Below, one piece after another: positions 55,430 to 64,000 of a stretch of DNA of 64,000 nt. Location of the stretch: NCBI GenBank assembly GCA_023436115.1, contig JAEZKQ010000014.1, positions 28,426 through 92,425 of the forward strand, written 5' to 3'. The position numbers were made by a program, and so were the translations under genes. The notes under the pieces are model-generated. The model did not search any database and had not been told where the DNA came from. It was given only the letters and a program-made list of their open reading frames with translations. The stretch comes from Bacillota bacterium (lineage in GTDB: Bacteria > Bacillota > Clostridia > Christensenellales > SZUA-584). The first letter of the stretch is position 1. Each line of letters begins with the position of its first letter.

Positions 55430-57730
55430 ATGAAAAGAAAAATCACAGCAATGATAGTCGCCGTATTCATGACAATTATCGCTGCGATGCTCCCGGGCGG
55501 CGCGATGCAGACCGCCAAAGCGGCCGGAACCCAAAATTGGGCGGTGATTGGCAGGGCCGGGTTTTCTCCGGGCGACGCAAAGTTTACATCCTTGGCGTTT
55601 GATGCCGCGGGTACGCCGTATGTGGCATATACAGATCGCGACAACGGTCAAGTTACGGTAATGAAGTATAACGGAAGCAGATGGGAGACGGTCGGCACGG
55701 CCGGCTTTTCTGTGGGCGAGGTATCGTATTTATCCCTGGCGCTTGATGCCGCGGGTACGCCGTATGTGGCATATGAGGATTGGAGCAACGGCGATAAAGC
55801 CACAGTGATGAAGTATAACGGAAGCAGATGGGAGACGGTCGGCACGGCCAGCTTTTCTGCGGGCGCGGTATCGTATTTATCCCTAGCGTTTGATGCCGCG
55901 GGTACGCCGTATGTGGCATATCAGGATTGGGGCAACGCCGGCAAAGCCACGGTAATGAAGTTTAACGGAAGCAGTTGGGAGACGGTCGGCACGGCTGGGT
56001 TTTCGGCAGGTGCTGCATATTATATATCGTTGGCGATCAGTGACAATATGCCGTATGTGGCATATTGGGATGCCAGCATCGGCCAAAAAGCCACGGTAAT
56101 GAAGTATAACGGAAGCAGTTGGGAAAATGTCGGCACGGCGGGCTTTTCTGCGGGCGGGGTATCGTATTTATCCCTGGCGCTTGATGCCGCGGGTACGCCG
56201 TACGTGGCATATCGGGATCATGGCAACGGCTATAAAGCCACGGTAATGAAGTATAACGGAATCAGTTGGGAAAATGTCGGCACTGCCGGGTTATCTGTGG
56301 GCGAGGTATGGTATATATCCTTGGCGCTTGATGCCGCGGGTACGCCGTATGTGGCTTATTGTGATGGCGGAAACAGCACGAAAACCACGGTGATGAAGTA
56401 TAACGGAATCAGTTGGGAGACTGTCGGCACGGCCGGCTTTTCTGCGGGCGAGGCATATTATACATCCTTGGCGTTTGATGCCGCAGATACGCCGTATGTG
56501 GCATATCAGGATTGGTCCACGGACGGGAAGGCGACGGTGATGAGACTGAACAGTGCGCCGACGGATTTGGATTTGAGCAACCATAGTGTATCGGAAGAGC
56601 AGGCCATCGGGACGGTGGTGGGAACCCTTTCCTCGTCAGATCCGGATCGGTATGAAAGTTGTACATACAGCCTTGTATCTGGCCCGGGGGATGACGACAA
56701 CTTTTCGTTCGGGATCTTAGGCGATCAATTAAAAACTACAGAGGTGTTCGATTATGAAACCAAGAGCGTCTATCGTATCCGTGTGCGCGTCACCGACGCC
56801 GGCGGACTGTATTATGACCGTCGGTTTACCATAGCCATACAAAACGTACAGGGCGACAGCAACGATAATGCGATCGTGGTAGACATGGGGCCGATCATCC
56901 CGAAGGGAGCGGTGGGAAGCGCATACAGCTTTACGCCCACCGTTACCAAAGGCACATCGCCGTATACGTGGACGGCAACGGGCCTGCCGACGGGCTTAAG
57001 CATCAACAGCGCAACGGGAGAGATCAGTGGTATTCCTGCGGCTATGGGTACCAGCGCGGTATCGGTGACCGTGACCGACAGCCGGGGCGCGGCACTGACG
57101 GTCGGTTTTGATATCACCATCGGCTACGCCAGCCTTTCCGTGGACACGCCCAGTATCTTAGCCGCGACGATCGGCGAAAGCTATACGTGCGGCCTGAGCG
57201 CGAGCGGCGGCGACGGCAGCAACAGCTGGTATGCCAGCGGCCTGCCCAAGGGGCTTGGCATATCGTGGAAAAGCGGCATAATATCTGGCAAGCCCGGCGT
57301 AACGGGTACATTCTCTGTGGAGGTGCGGGTGTACGACGGCGAAGGCCGCAAAGCCACAAAGACGTATTCGCTGGTGGTTAGCCCGCCTTCGGCAAAAGGC
57401 AAGTACACGATCGTGCCGGACACCGACAGCGCTTATACGGTAAGCACTGCAAACGGGTTTACAACGCTTACAATCAAGAGCGGCGTAACGGGGTTTAGGT
57501 ATTTCAACGTTGCGATTGAGCCGGTGGTAACCCATGAAGGCGAAGAGACGGTGGTTTTTGTACGGCAGCGCGCCGGAGTTCAAATCGGTTACAGCTTTGT
57601 CAAGGCGGACTTTGACGTGTCTTCGAACGCGGGTGTCGGCTTCAACGTATCGCCCGGCGATATCATCCGGGTATACGTGGTGGATGCGCTCAGCAATTCG
57701 TCCGGATCCAATCCAGTGCTGCTTCAGTAA
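55430..57730 (+). CDS. Secreted seven-repeat beta-propeller protein with cadherin/Ig-like domains
   Basis: A 766-residue secreted protein: signal peptide cleaved near AKAAG (residue ~33). Seven repeats of ~47 residues follow (residues ~35-375), each like SLAxDAAGTPYVAYxDxxNG then KATVMKYNGSxWExVG, predicted to make a seven-bladed beta-propeller. Next come a cadherin-like domain (APTDLDLSNHSVSEEQAIGT, GDQLKTTEVFDYETKSVYRI) and two putative Ig (He_PIG) domains (TGLPTGLSINSATGEISGIP, SGLPKGLGISWKSGIISGKP). GGAGG precedes the ATG. No anchor, no catalytic motif. Probably a surface adhesin or binding protein; repeat DNA identity is high, so copy number may vary. Confidence 0.85.
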   Translation: MKRKITAMIVAVFMTIIAAMLPGGAMQTAKAAGTQNWAVIGRAGFSPGDAKFTSLAFDAAGTPYVAYTDRDNGQVTVMKYNGSRWETVGTAGFSVGEVSYLSLALDAAGTPYVAYEDWSNGDKATVMKYNGSRWETVGTASFSAGAVSYLSLAFDAAGTPYVAYQDWGNAGKATVMKFNGSSWETVGTAGFSAGAAYYISLAISDNMPYVAYWDASIGQKATVMKYNGSSWENVGTAGFSAGGVSYLSLALDAAGTPYVAYRDHGNGYKATVMKYNGISWENVGTAGLSVGEVWYISLALDAAGTPYVAYCDGGNSTKTTVMKYNGISWETVGTAGFSAGEAYYTSLAFDAADTPYVAYQDWSTDGKATVMRLNSAPTDLDLSNHSVSEEQAIGTVVGTLSSSDPDRYESCTYSLVSGPGDDDNFSFGILGDQLKTTEVFDYETKSVYRIRVRVTDAGGLYYDRRFTIAIQNVQGDSNDNAIVVDMGPIIPKGAVGSAYSFTPTVTKGTSPYTWTATGLPTGLSINSATGEISGIPAAMGTSAVSVTVTDSRGAALTVGFDITIGYASLSVDTPSILAATIGESYTCGLSASGGDGSNSWYASGLPKGLGISWKSGIISGKPGVTGTFSVEVRVYDGEGRKATKTYSLVVSPPSAKGKYTIVPDTDSAYTVSTANGFTTLTIKSGVTGFRYFNVAIEPVVTHEGEETVVFVRQRAGVQIGYSFVKADFDVSSNAGVGFNVSPGDIIRVYVVDALSNSSGSNPVLLQ
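55560..56550 (+). repeat. Seven tandem ~141-150-bp repeats (propeller blades)
   Basis: GCCGCGGGTACGCCGTATGT and AAAGCCACGGTAATGAAGTA recur in the blades with few changes. Blade 4 is the most divergent (AISDNMPYVAYWD). Confidence 0.85.
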
Positions 57731-57879
57731 GCCGTTCTGCACTATGTAAGCTGCGTAGAATCTTATGATAGATTCACAGAACCTGAGCGCCTCCATACAG
57801 CTTCTTGTGAATGCGCTCAGCGTCTGTTTCGTTCCTGCGGTGCTTTGTCTGCGTGTGGATTCCGGGCGCAGCTGCATGC

Positions 57880-57885
57880 TATAAT
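57880..57885 (+). promoter_or_regulatory. Extended -10 promoter of the SDR gene
   Basis: TGC-TATAAT about 28 bases before the ATG; no good -35. Confidence 0.5.
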
Positions 57886-57912
57886 GGATAAAAACGGATC
57901 GGAGACGCGCAA

Positions 57913-58713
57913 ATGGAAGTGAAAAATGTGCTGGTGACGGGCGCGGCAGGGGGAATGGGCAAAGCCGCGTGCGAGCTTCTGAACCATGCAGGCTGCCGTG
58001 TGTGGGGGCTAGACCGTGCCGAGCCGCAAGGGGAGCACGCGTGGCGTTTTATCAGGGCTGATATCACGGACGCCGCGTCGGTGGAGGCGGCACGTGATGC
58101 TGTTTTTGCGGAAGCGGGCAGCCTTGATGCTATTGTTCATATGGCCGGCGTGTACGATCTGAATTCGCTTGTCGAAATACCGGAGACAGACTGGTCGCGG
58201 ATATTCGGCGTGAATCTGTTTGGCCCGTATCGGGTGAACCGCGCGTTTGTGCCGCTTCTTACGCGGGGCAGCCGAATCGTGCTGATCAGCAGTGAGCTTG
58301 CGCCGCTGGATCCGCTGCCTTTCACAGGCATATACGGCATCACCAAGGCAGCGCTGGAGCGGTACGCCTTCTCGCTGCGCATGGAGCTGCAGCTGCTCGG
58401 CATCGGTGTTTCGGTGATCCGTCCGGGCGCGGTCGATACGCAGATAATCGATATTTCCACGCAAAGGCTCAGCGCATTCAATGAAAGCACAAAGCTGTAC
58501 GCGTGCAACGCGGCAAGATTCCGAAAAATCGTGGAGCGCGTTGAGGCACGGAAAGTGTCGCCGGAGGTCATTGCGCGTGTTGTGCAAAAAGCGCTGCAAG
58601 CGCGGTGCCCGCGGTATGTGTATAACGTTAACCGCAATCCGTTGCTTTTGCTGCTAAACGCTTTGCCCGCCCGCCTTCAGACGGCGCTTATACGTCGGGT
58701 GCTCAAACCGTAG
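57913..58713 (+). CDS. Short-chain dehydrogenase/reductase
   Basis: A 266-residue SDR. NAD(P)-binding TGAAGGMGKAACELL (TGxxxGxG), acidic/Arg discriminators in GLDRAEP, DxDxT-like RADITDAASV, NNAG replaced by HMAG in IVHMAGVYDLN, catalytic Ser in VLISSELAP and YxxxK in YGITKAALERY. The C-terminal ~60 residues extend the usual core (RCPRYVYNVNRNPLLLLLNA). It acts on an unknown alcohol/ketone. GGAG lies eight bases before the ATG. The C-terminal extension resembles that of membrane-associated 3-ketosteroid/sphingolipid-type SDRs. Confidence 0.88.
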   Translation: MEVKNVLVTGAAGGMGKAACELLNHAGCRVWGLDRAEPQGEHAWRFIRADITDAASVEAARDAVFAEAGSLDAIVHMAGVYDLNSLVEIPETDWSRIFGVNLFGPYRVNRAFVPLLTRGSRIVLISSELAPLDPLPFTGIYGITKAALERYAFSLRMELQLLGIGVSVIRPGAVDTQIIDISTQRLSAFNESTKLYACNAARFRKIVERVEARKVSPEVIARVVQKALQARCPRYVYNVNRNPLLLLLNALPARLQTALIRRVLKP

Positions 58714-58754
58714 CTGCATATCCGTAGCGCCGGAATGATAGAAGGTTTTTCGCC

Positions 58755-58788
58755 AAAAATAACAGCACCCTCCGTCGAAGGTGCTGTT
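58755..58788 (-). terminator. Terminator of the large MFS gene
   Basis: Minus strand AACAGCACC (58788-58780) with GGTGCTGTT (58769-58761), then ATTTTTG. Confidence 0.8.
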
Positions 58789-58808
58789 TCACTATCATTT
58801 CAAATTTC

Positions 58809-61574
58809 TTAGTCTTGCTTCATTTTCTTCTTATGCCTGTAAAATATCAGTGCCGCTGCCGCTACCACTGCAAACACCGATACCGCGTAATACATCTGCT
58901 GAAAACCACCGTTGATCGCGCTCTGGAACGCACTCTCGATGTCGCCGCGCTGCGCCTTAATCGTCTGGATATAGCTTTGCTCTGCCGCATCGAAATAAGC
59001 AGGGATGGCGTCCTTCAATGCCGCAAGTCCCTCGTTGGCATCTGCCATCTTGGCGCTGGAGTCCGAAAGCAGATCTTTGAGCTTTACCATCATCGCCTGC
59101 GTATCACCGATGTCCTGCTTCATGGTTTCCATCATCGCCTGCTCCTGCTGCATATCGTCAATCAGCGTATTCAGAGTCTCCTTCGAGCTTCTGATTTTTC
59201 TGATCGACGCGTTCATCTCTTTTATCTGCGCGTCCATCTGACCGATCGCACCTTGCATCTGCTGCTGCTGAGCCTGTGCCTTGCCAAGATCGTCCGCAAG
59301 TTTCTGTCTGGCCGCGGTCAGTCCCTGAAGCTGCCCTTGCAGCGGCCCTGTTACTGACGGCGGCGCTCCCGCGTCTGTCTGCTCCTGCAGTTCTTTTTGC
59401 GTGGCGGTAATCTGCGCATCGAGACCGGCAAGCCCCTGCTCCATGCCCGTAATGCCGGTGGTCACGCCGTCGAGCCCTTTCTGCAGATCGGCTTTGCCTT
59501 GGCTTATGCCTGTGATGCCGCTCTTGATGCCCGACACAGCCTTGTTCATTTGTCCAAGACCGGTGTTCATGCCCTCAATCCCTTTGCCGATGCCGTCAAT
59601 GCCGGAGGACAGCCCATCCTGTGCGCTCGTCATACCGTCGATCCCCGACTGAATGCCGTCTATCGCTTCGCCCATACCGTTGATACCCGATTGTATACCC
59701 TTAATCCCTTCATCGATGCCGCTTTGTATTTTTTGTATCACATCGGGCGTGTAGATACCAAACATCCTGTCGACTAAGTACACGGTACTGTCCACAATCG
59801 TTGTGACGTTGGAGCTGCTGAGTTTTTGCACCACGTCGTCGGGCAGCTCGCCTCCGGTCATGTCGATATCCATGTTCTGCTGTTTGAAATCGAGCATCGA
59901 GAGCTTTTCTTCAATATCCGAGGCAGTCATGCCGCTGTCGACTTCTAACATATCGCGGATTTCTGAAAAATCAGGCGTCTCCATGTTTTCCGGCATCTCA
60001 AAATCCATCTTCTCAAGCATCGAGCGAAACTGCGGGTCGTCTTTGATATCATCCAAGTCCGCGTTGGTTTTATCCGCTGCCTGCTGCAGCGATGCGGTTT
60101 GGTCTTCGAGCTTATCGGTTTGAGCGAGCAGCAGCGCTTTTTGATCGTCCATAAGCTCAATATTTGCGGCCACCGCGTGCAGATCATCCTTCACCGAATT
60201 TACCAGCGTTTCGTCTGCTTGTATCTGTATGGACGACACGGGCGGTATCAGGTTCATAATGGTATCCTGCGCGGTGATACCCGCCTGGGCGATAAATCCG
60301 ATCATCAGCATCGGGCCTATCGTGGTGCCGATGGAACGCATCAGCGACAGCGCGGACAGCGCCGAGTTGGATTCTTCTGCTTTCGTGTTTGTGAGCATCA
60401 TGTAGTTAAGCGGCGTACCCATCACAAACCCAAGGCCTGTGCCCATCAGCACCAAGCTTATAATCACGCTGACCGTGCTCACGTTCACTGTGGCATACAG
60501 CGCGAGAAACAGTGCGCCCGCGAGCGATACGCCAAACCCCCAAAGCAGTATCTTCTTGGGGCCGAATTTGTCCACGAGCTTGCCGCCCATGGGCCCGCCG
60601 ATGCCCGCAAAGAGCCCCAGAATCGTCACGAAATAGCCGCCGCTTCCTTCGGGCGTTTTCAAAGCATTTTCTGCAAACTGCGGAACGAACACCATGCCCA
60701 TCATCATCACACCGACAATAAACGCGATAAAGAACGTGATCACGATGTTTCTGTTTTTGAAATAGCCCGTGTTGAATATCGGGTCGGCCGCGCGTTTTTC
60801 GATGAATATAAACAGCGGAATCATCAGCGCAAAAACAATCAAGAACGGATAGACATCTGTATTACCGATTGTTTCGCCGAAGTTGAAAAAGTCGATGTTA
60901 TTCAGGCTGTACATCAAAGACAGCACGATGATGACCAACACAAACGTGCCTTTAAGGTCGATCCTTTGCGCAGGCTGTTTTTCGCCCTTGGGCAGCACAA
61001 ATATCGCCGCTAACACGACAAACACGCAAATCGGCAGATTGATAAAGAATAGCCAGTGCCAGTTGGCCGTGCCCACCAAGTCGAGTATCGCACTGCCCAG
61101 CGTTGCGCCGAGTATGTTCGCAATGCCGTAAACACCGCCCACGAGCCCGAGCGCCATGCCCCTTTTGTTTTCCGGGAATCCCGTGCCGAATTCGGCTGTG
61201 GCCAGCGGCATGATACCGCCTCCGCCGAAGGCTTGAATCACGCGGCCGATAATCAGCATTGAAAAGCTGCCGCCAAAGTTAGAGAGCCCGCAAAGAAGCG
61301 ACCCTGTGCCAAACAGCGCCACCGCCACCATATACACGCGCTTTCTGCCGATTCTGTCGGCCAGCTTGCCAAGAATGGGCATCGCGCAGGCATAGGCCAG
61401 CGTAAACGCCGTGATCATCCATATGCCGATGCGCTCATCCACCTGGAACGAATTCTGAACGACTGTTCGGGCCGGTGTTAATATGCCGGTATCTATCGCG
61501 CCGATAAAGATACCCAGCAGATAAACCAGCATCACGAAACCATAACGCTTTGTTTTGTTCTTTTTATCTTCCAT
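58809..61574 (-). CDS. 14-TM MFS exporter with YhgE/Pip-like coiled-coil insert
   Basis: A 921-residue transporter. Residues ~1-430 hold MFS helices of the DHA2 type (GAIDTGILTPARTVVQNSFQ, GKLADRIGRKRVYMVAVALF, motif C-like GVYGIANILGATLG). Residues ~440-885 are a long, mostly coiled-coil, probably extracytoplasmic insert with Gly-punctuated repeats (GIDGIGKGIEGMNTGLGQMN, KAVSGIKSGITGISQGKADL) like those of YhgE/Pip and ESX-associated proteins. A last membrane helix (YYAVSVFAVVAAAALIFYRH) precedes the Lys-rich tail. The ATG at 61574 has GGGAG seven bases upstream; the in-frame ATG at 61613 lies inside the operator. A divergently read TetR operator and tetR gene lie upstream. It probably exports a toxic compound or delivers it across the wall (inference). 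Confidence 0.9.
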   Translation of the reverse strand: MEDKKNKTKRYGFVMLVYLLGIFIGAIDTGILTPARTVVQNSFQVDERIGIWMITAFTLAYACAMPILGKLADRIGRKRVYMVAVALFGTGSLLCGLSNFGGSFSMLIIGRVIQAFGGGGIMPLATAEFGTGFPENKRGMALGLVGGVYGIANILGATLGSAILDLVGTANWHWLFFINLPICVFVVLAAIFVLPKGEKQPAQRIDLKGTFVLVIIVLSLMYSLNNIDFFNFGETIGNTDVYPFLIVFALMIPLFIFIEKRAADPIFNTGYFKNRNIVITFFIAFIVGVMMMGMVFVPQFAENALKTPEGSGGYFVTILGLFAGIGGPMGGKLVDKFGPKKILLWGFGVSLAGALFLALYATVNVSTVSVIISLVLMGTGLGFVMGTPLNYMMLTNTKAEESNSALSALSLMRSIGTTIGPMLMIGFIAQAGITAQDTIMNLIPPVSSIQIQADETLVNSVKDDLHAVAANIELMDDQKALLLAQTDKLEDQTASLQQAADKTNADLDDIKDDPQFRSMLEKMDFEMPENMETPDFSEIRDMLEVDSGMTASDIEEKLSMLDFKQQNMDIDMTGGELPDDVVQKLSSSNVTTIVDSTVYLVDRMFGIYTPDVIQKIQSGIDEGIKGIQSGINGMGEAIDGIQSGIDGMTSAQDGLSSGIDGIGKGIEGMNTGLGQMNKAVSGIKSGITGISQGKADLQKGLDGVTTGITGMEQGLAGLDAQITATQKELQEQTDAGAPPSVTGPLQGQLQGLTAARQKLADDLGKAQAQQQQMQGAIGQMDAQIKEMNASIRKIRSSKETLNTLIDDMQQEQAMMETMKQDIGDTQAMMVKLKDLLSDSSAKMADANEGLAALKDAIPAYFDAAEQSYIQTIKAQRGDIESAFQSAINGGFQQMYYAVSVFAVVAAAALIFYRHKKKMKQD

Positions 61575-61605
61575 TTTATCACTCCCATAAATCATATTCG
61601 ATAGT

Positions 61606-61620
61606 ATGAACATTGTTCAT
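61606..61620. promoter_or_regulatory. TetR operator at the exporter promoter
   Basis: Perfect palindrome ATGAAC-ATT-GTTCAT, identical core to the operator at 62198-62220. It lies between the exporter start and the tetR stop, next to TACTAT (61605-61600, minus strand). Confidence 0.85.
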
Positions 61621-61636
61621 TAAGATTCTAAAAAAA

Positions 61637-62179
61637 TCAGTCCAGTATTCTCGTTAAGTAGTATCGCAGCTGTTCAAAGCTGACGTTCTGTTCATAGGCC
61701 AGCGAAAAGAACAGCCTCGTGATAATATCGGCAGCAAAGGCCTCCTGCTCATGCGCGATGTGCCCGGTAATGATCGAGGCGATATGCTGCGAAAAATCAT
61801 CGCGCAGACGCTGCCTGATGGTTTGCACCTTATTGAGTGAGCCGCTCACCAAATCGCTCGGAAAGCCGGCCCTCCATATCTTATGCACGCCCTGAAGCAT
61901 CTGTCTTAAATCGCCAAACAATATTTCAAGCTGGTCGATGGGGGGCTTGTCTTCGTTTCTGTGCTCTGCCGCAAGCTTGCAGAATGCTCTCCAGTCTTCA
62001 TCGAGCAGCGCCGAAATAATGGCCTGTTTGGAACGAAAATAATTATAGAACGTGCCTGTGGCGATGCCGCACTTTTTGGCGATATCGCGGATATTTAAAC
62101 GCTCGTAGCCTTTTTCCAAGATCATTTCGCGCGTTGCCTGTATGATTTCTTCTTTGATGTTTTCCAGATTCTTTGGCAC
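61637..62179 (-). CDS. TetR-family repressor of the exporter
   Basis: A 180-residue repressor: HTH in TREMILEKGYERLNIRDIAK, KCGIATGTFYNYFRSKQAII, and a ligand-binding helical domain with a TetR_C-like ending. The GTG at 62179 (residue VPKNLENIKE) has AAGGA ten bases upstream; the ATG at 62209 lies within the operator and would be too close to the promoter start. Its promoter is consensus, and a perfect operator overlaps the -10. The same operator precedes the exporter gene, so it represses both. Exporter gene follows after 62 bases. Confidence 0.9.
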   Translation of the reverse strand: MPKNLENIKEEIIQATREMILEKGYERLNIRDIAKKCGIATGTFYNYFRSKQAIISALLDEDWRAFCKLAAEHRNEDKPPIDQLEILFGDLRQMLQGVHKIWRAGFPSDLVSGSLNKVQTIRQRLRDDFSQHIASIITGHIAHEQEAFAADIITRLFFSLAYEQNVSFEQLRYYLTRILD

Positions 62180-62197
62180 AGCTATAAGATCCTTTCG

Positions 62198-62220
62198 TAT
62201 AATGAACATTGTTCATTATA
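62198..62220. promoter_or_regulatory. TetR operator at tetR promoter
   Basis: Perfect 23-bp inverted repeat TATAATGAAC-ATT-GTTCATTATA overlapping the -10 box. Confidence 0.9.
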
Positions 62221-62243
62221 TGCTTGTAGCCTCACCTTGTCAA
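62215..62243 (-). promoter_or_regulatory. Consensus promoter of tetR
   Basis: Minus strand TTGACA (62243-62238), 17 bases, TATAAT (62220-62215). Full consensus, implying strong transcription when derepressed. Confidence 0.9.
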
Positions 62244-62342
62244 TGAGTCGCTTTGATAATTGCTACATGAAAACGAGGACTCGAATTAGACTTAAAAATG
62301 TTTTTGTTTACTTATTTAGAATGTCAATAGCGCCTTATTGGG

Positions 62343-63542
62343 CTACGCCAAACTTGTACTTTTCCTGGGTAGCAGCAGGCAGATCACGCCCGACAGTACG
62401 GTACAGGCCGCGGGCACAATCATCAGCATGTCCATACCCCACGCATAGGCCAACGTACCCATAAGCAGCGGGAAGAATGAGAAGGCAAGATACAGCGCGC
62501 CAAACACACAGCTGGCTGCGAGGCCGGAGTTTTTACGGTACCAACCGCTGACCAGCCCCATTGTTCGGGGGAGCATTGGCGCGTTGAGCGCGCCCGAGAG
62601 AAATACGCATATCAGCATCACGGCGTAGCTTCGAGTGAGGATGCCGATGACGAGAACACCGCCTGCGAGTATGCCGCCGTAAATATTCACGGGCCGGGTT
62701 TCCAGCTTCCGGAACAGCGGAACCATACCGAACAGAATGCGGACGATGCCGGCACCCAGCCAGTATGCGGTGAGGCCAAGCCCTGCTGCCAGCTGTCCGC
62801 AATCGAACACTTCCTTGAAGTACTGTGACACCCAAACGATAATGCCGCTCTGGTAACCGCCGAACATGAGGGTGCAAAGAACAGCGATCCAGACTCTTTT
62901 GTCTGTGAGAAACCTTTTGGCTGCACCTTTTTCTTTACTGTCCAGATGCACCGCATTAATGGCTTTCAGGCTCTGGCGTGCATAAACAGATACAAGTATG
63001 TAGACAACCAGAACAACGAGTATGAAGCATCCCACCGCAGTGTAAACGGTTTGCCAGGGCAGCCCGGTTTCTGTGATACCGCCTGCGATGAGAGGGGCGG
63101 CCACTGCGCCGATAGATGCGATACCGTGCATCAAGCTTAGCGCTGCGTTAGACTTTTTCTGCTGAACGTCGGACACGAGGGCGTTGCCTGTCATATCCAT
63201 CGTGCTAAACGATATGCCGAAGAAAAGGAACATAAGCATGAATATGGTGTAGGGTGGGGCAATGCCGATCAGAAGCATTGACAATGCGAGGAAAAACATG
63301 GGTACGGTGAAAGCAACAGTCTTGTTCAACCTGTCCATGACGAAGGAAAACAGTATGATGGCCGCAGTGCCGCCAATGTTTTGGTACATCGACATAAGGC
63401 CGCCGCCATCCATGCGGATGTCGTAATGCGTCATGATGTTGCCCAGCAGCGGGCCGACGATGTTGTTAGACATACACATGAAAAACACCGCGCCAAATAC
63501 CACGGCGGTGTAGATATTGATCTGCTTCTTGTTGATGTTCAT
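62343..63542 (-). CDS. MFS transporter (FucP/sugar-porter-like, 12 TM)
   Basis: A 399-residue MFS protein with 12 predicted helices: INIYTAVVFGAVFFMCMSNN, GPLLGNIMTHYDIRMDGGGL, FVMDRLNKTVAFTVPMFFLA, FFGISFSTMDMTGNALVSDV. The STMDMTGNALVSD region in helix 4 is like the substrate-interacting segments of FucP/NanT-type permeases (xxDxxGN). Substrate not determinable, possibly a sugar or glycoside. The ATG at 63542 lies nine bases after GGGGGG. Monocistronic, transcribed toward tetR. Confidence 0.88.
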   Translation of the reverse strand: MNINKKQINIYTAVVFGAVFFMCMSNNIVGPLLGNIMTHYDIRMDGGGLMSMYQNIGGTAAIILFSFVMDRLNKTVAFTVPMFFLALSMLLIGIAPPYTIFMLMFLFFGISFSTMDMTGNALVSDVQQKKSNAALSLMHGIASIGAVAAPLIAGGITETGLPWQTVYTAVGCFILVVLVVYILVSVYARQSLKAINAVHLDSKEKGAAKRFLTDKRVWIAVLCTLMFGGYQSGIIVWVSQYFKEVFDCGQLAAGLGLTAYWLGAGIVRILFGMVPLFRKLETRPVNIYGGILAGGVLVIGILTRSYAVMLICVFLSGALNAPMLPRTMGLVSGWYRKNSGLAASCVFGALYLAFSFFPLLMGTLAYAWGMDMLMIVPAACTVLSGVICLLLPRKSTSLA

Positions 63543-64000
63543 ATTCCCGTTCCCCCCTGATGTCATAGAAATGAATTATATCACAAGGGTAGAAAACTGT
63601 ATACGGGTAAACCGCACTTAAGATTGATGTGTAGCTGCTGTGAAACGAGGATGAGGGCTAGAGGGCGGCTATGCCTATTTATGCTAAAAATGAAGGAATT
63701 TGAGGAAAGAGGGCGAATTATGACAGTGTGAAGTTTTAATTATGTCTATAATTGAAAGTTAAATACATGGAGGTTAACGTGGCAAGAAACTTTATGAAGG
63801 TAGAGATGACCATATGCCTCTTAAGGGCTATCGTTGATTGATTGGGTTAGCGCTATATATTAGTCAGATTGCTATTGTAGGTTTGTCAAACATATTGGAC
63901 AGTGTATGATGCGAGATATTCGGTTGGCGATCGCCAACCGAGCGGGCGCATAGGTATCTTGTTTGAGCGGTATCGATAGACTTCAAGCTGGTGCTTGAAG
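63543..64000. other. Terminal intergenic region, 458 bp
   Basis: A 20-codon frame at 63779-63841 (GTG, GGAGG five bases upstream; MARNFMKVEMTICLLRAIVD) has a TATAAT upstream (63747-63752), but it ends early and shows no family; it could be a truncated gene. A perfect 20-bp palindrome lies at 63921-63940 and an 8-bp hairpin CTTCAAGC/GCTTGAAG at 63981-64000. No further feature supported. Confidence 0.4.
63921..63940. repeat. Perfect 20-bp palindrome
   Basis: CGGTTGGCGA followed by its reverse complement TCGCCAACCG, centred on GCGATCGC. No U-tract, so not a terminator. Possible protein-binding site or hairpin. Confidence 0.6.

Noticed and set aside
58815..61013. Long plus-strand frames opposite the large exporter
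   Set aside because: Low-complexity His/Arg-rich antisense readings without ribosome sites, fully explained by the exporter gene.
63921..63940. Palindrome as cyanobacterial HIP1 element or transferred DNA
   Set aside because: A single GCGATCGC centre is expected by chance and nothing else in the window is cyanobacterial.

Overview
The window looks like chromosomal DNA from an anaerobic, endospore-forming member of the Clostridia (Bacillota) of roughly 50% GC. Three things point there: strong AGGAGG-type ribosome sites and TTGACA/TATAAT promoters; sporulation and germination genes (two Spo0E-like genes, CotF-like coat proteins, a GerA-type receptor operon, Cys-rich peptides); and anaerobe oxidative-stress proteins (rubrerythrin, a half-ferritin, Ohr). 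Family assignments come from reading the translated sequence; no database search was run. I see no tRNA, rRNA, CRISPR array or intact insertion sequence.

0-10 kb holds small regulatory and envelope units: a lipoprotein cut by the window edge, a YozG-like regulator with a DUF2975-like membrane partner, a PadR regulator with its membrane partner, an AraC/GyrI-like regulator, a soluble chemotaxis-receptor-like protein, a MORN-repeat lipoprotein and an XRE/membrane pair. 10-14 kb is a stress operon: a type II DnaJ-like chaperone and ClpB behind a perfect CtsR operator. 14-25 kb carries an AT-rich NYN/cold-shock RNA-binding gene, a PadR/hydrolase pair, rubrerythrin, Spo0E- and CotF-like genes, a drug exporter and a DUF6179/DUF6323 pair. 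25-40 kb has cell-wall enzymes (NlpC/P60, L,D-transpeptidase), a DUF362 ferredoxin-like protein, a soluble multi-PAS histidine kinase with an HD-GYP response regulator, RsgA and a TGS/uridine kinase.

40-45 kb looks like the remains of a prophage: an LLH-type holin, a coiled-coil protein, a CI/Cro-like divergent switch with three TAGCT-N3-AGCTA operators, and a sigma-like late regulator. Within it a consensus promoter drives a rod-shaped, terminator-ended structured RNA ahead of a methyltransferase gene. 45-52 kb has Ohr, a gerAA-gerAC-(2TM)-gerAB operon with a sigma-G-like promoter, and two Cys-rich mini-genes sharing a nearly identical promoter/leader.

The main find, at 51.6-54.0 kb, is a two-gene operon for a Family 2A (SrpI-like) encapsulin shell and a SufS-like cysteine desulfurase with an approximately 64-residue Pro-rich N-terminal extension, that is, a putative sulfur-handling protein nanocompartment in a spore-former next to spore genes. 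54-64 kb holds two exported repeat proteins (one with a seven-repeat beta-propeller), a short-chain dehydrogenase, a 14-TM exporter with a very large YhgE/Pip-like coiled-coil insert controlled by a TetR repressor with matching palindromic operators, and a second MFS transporter.
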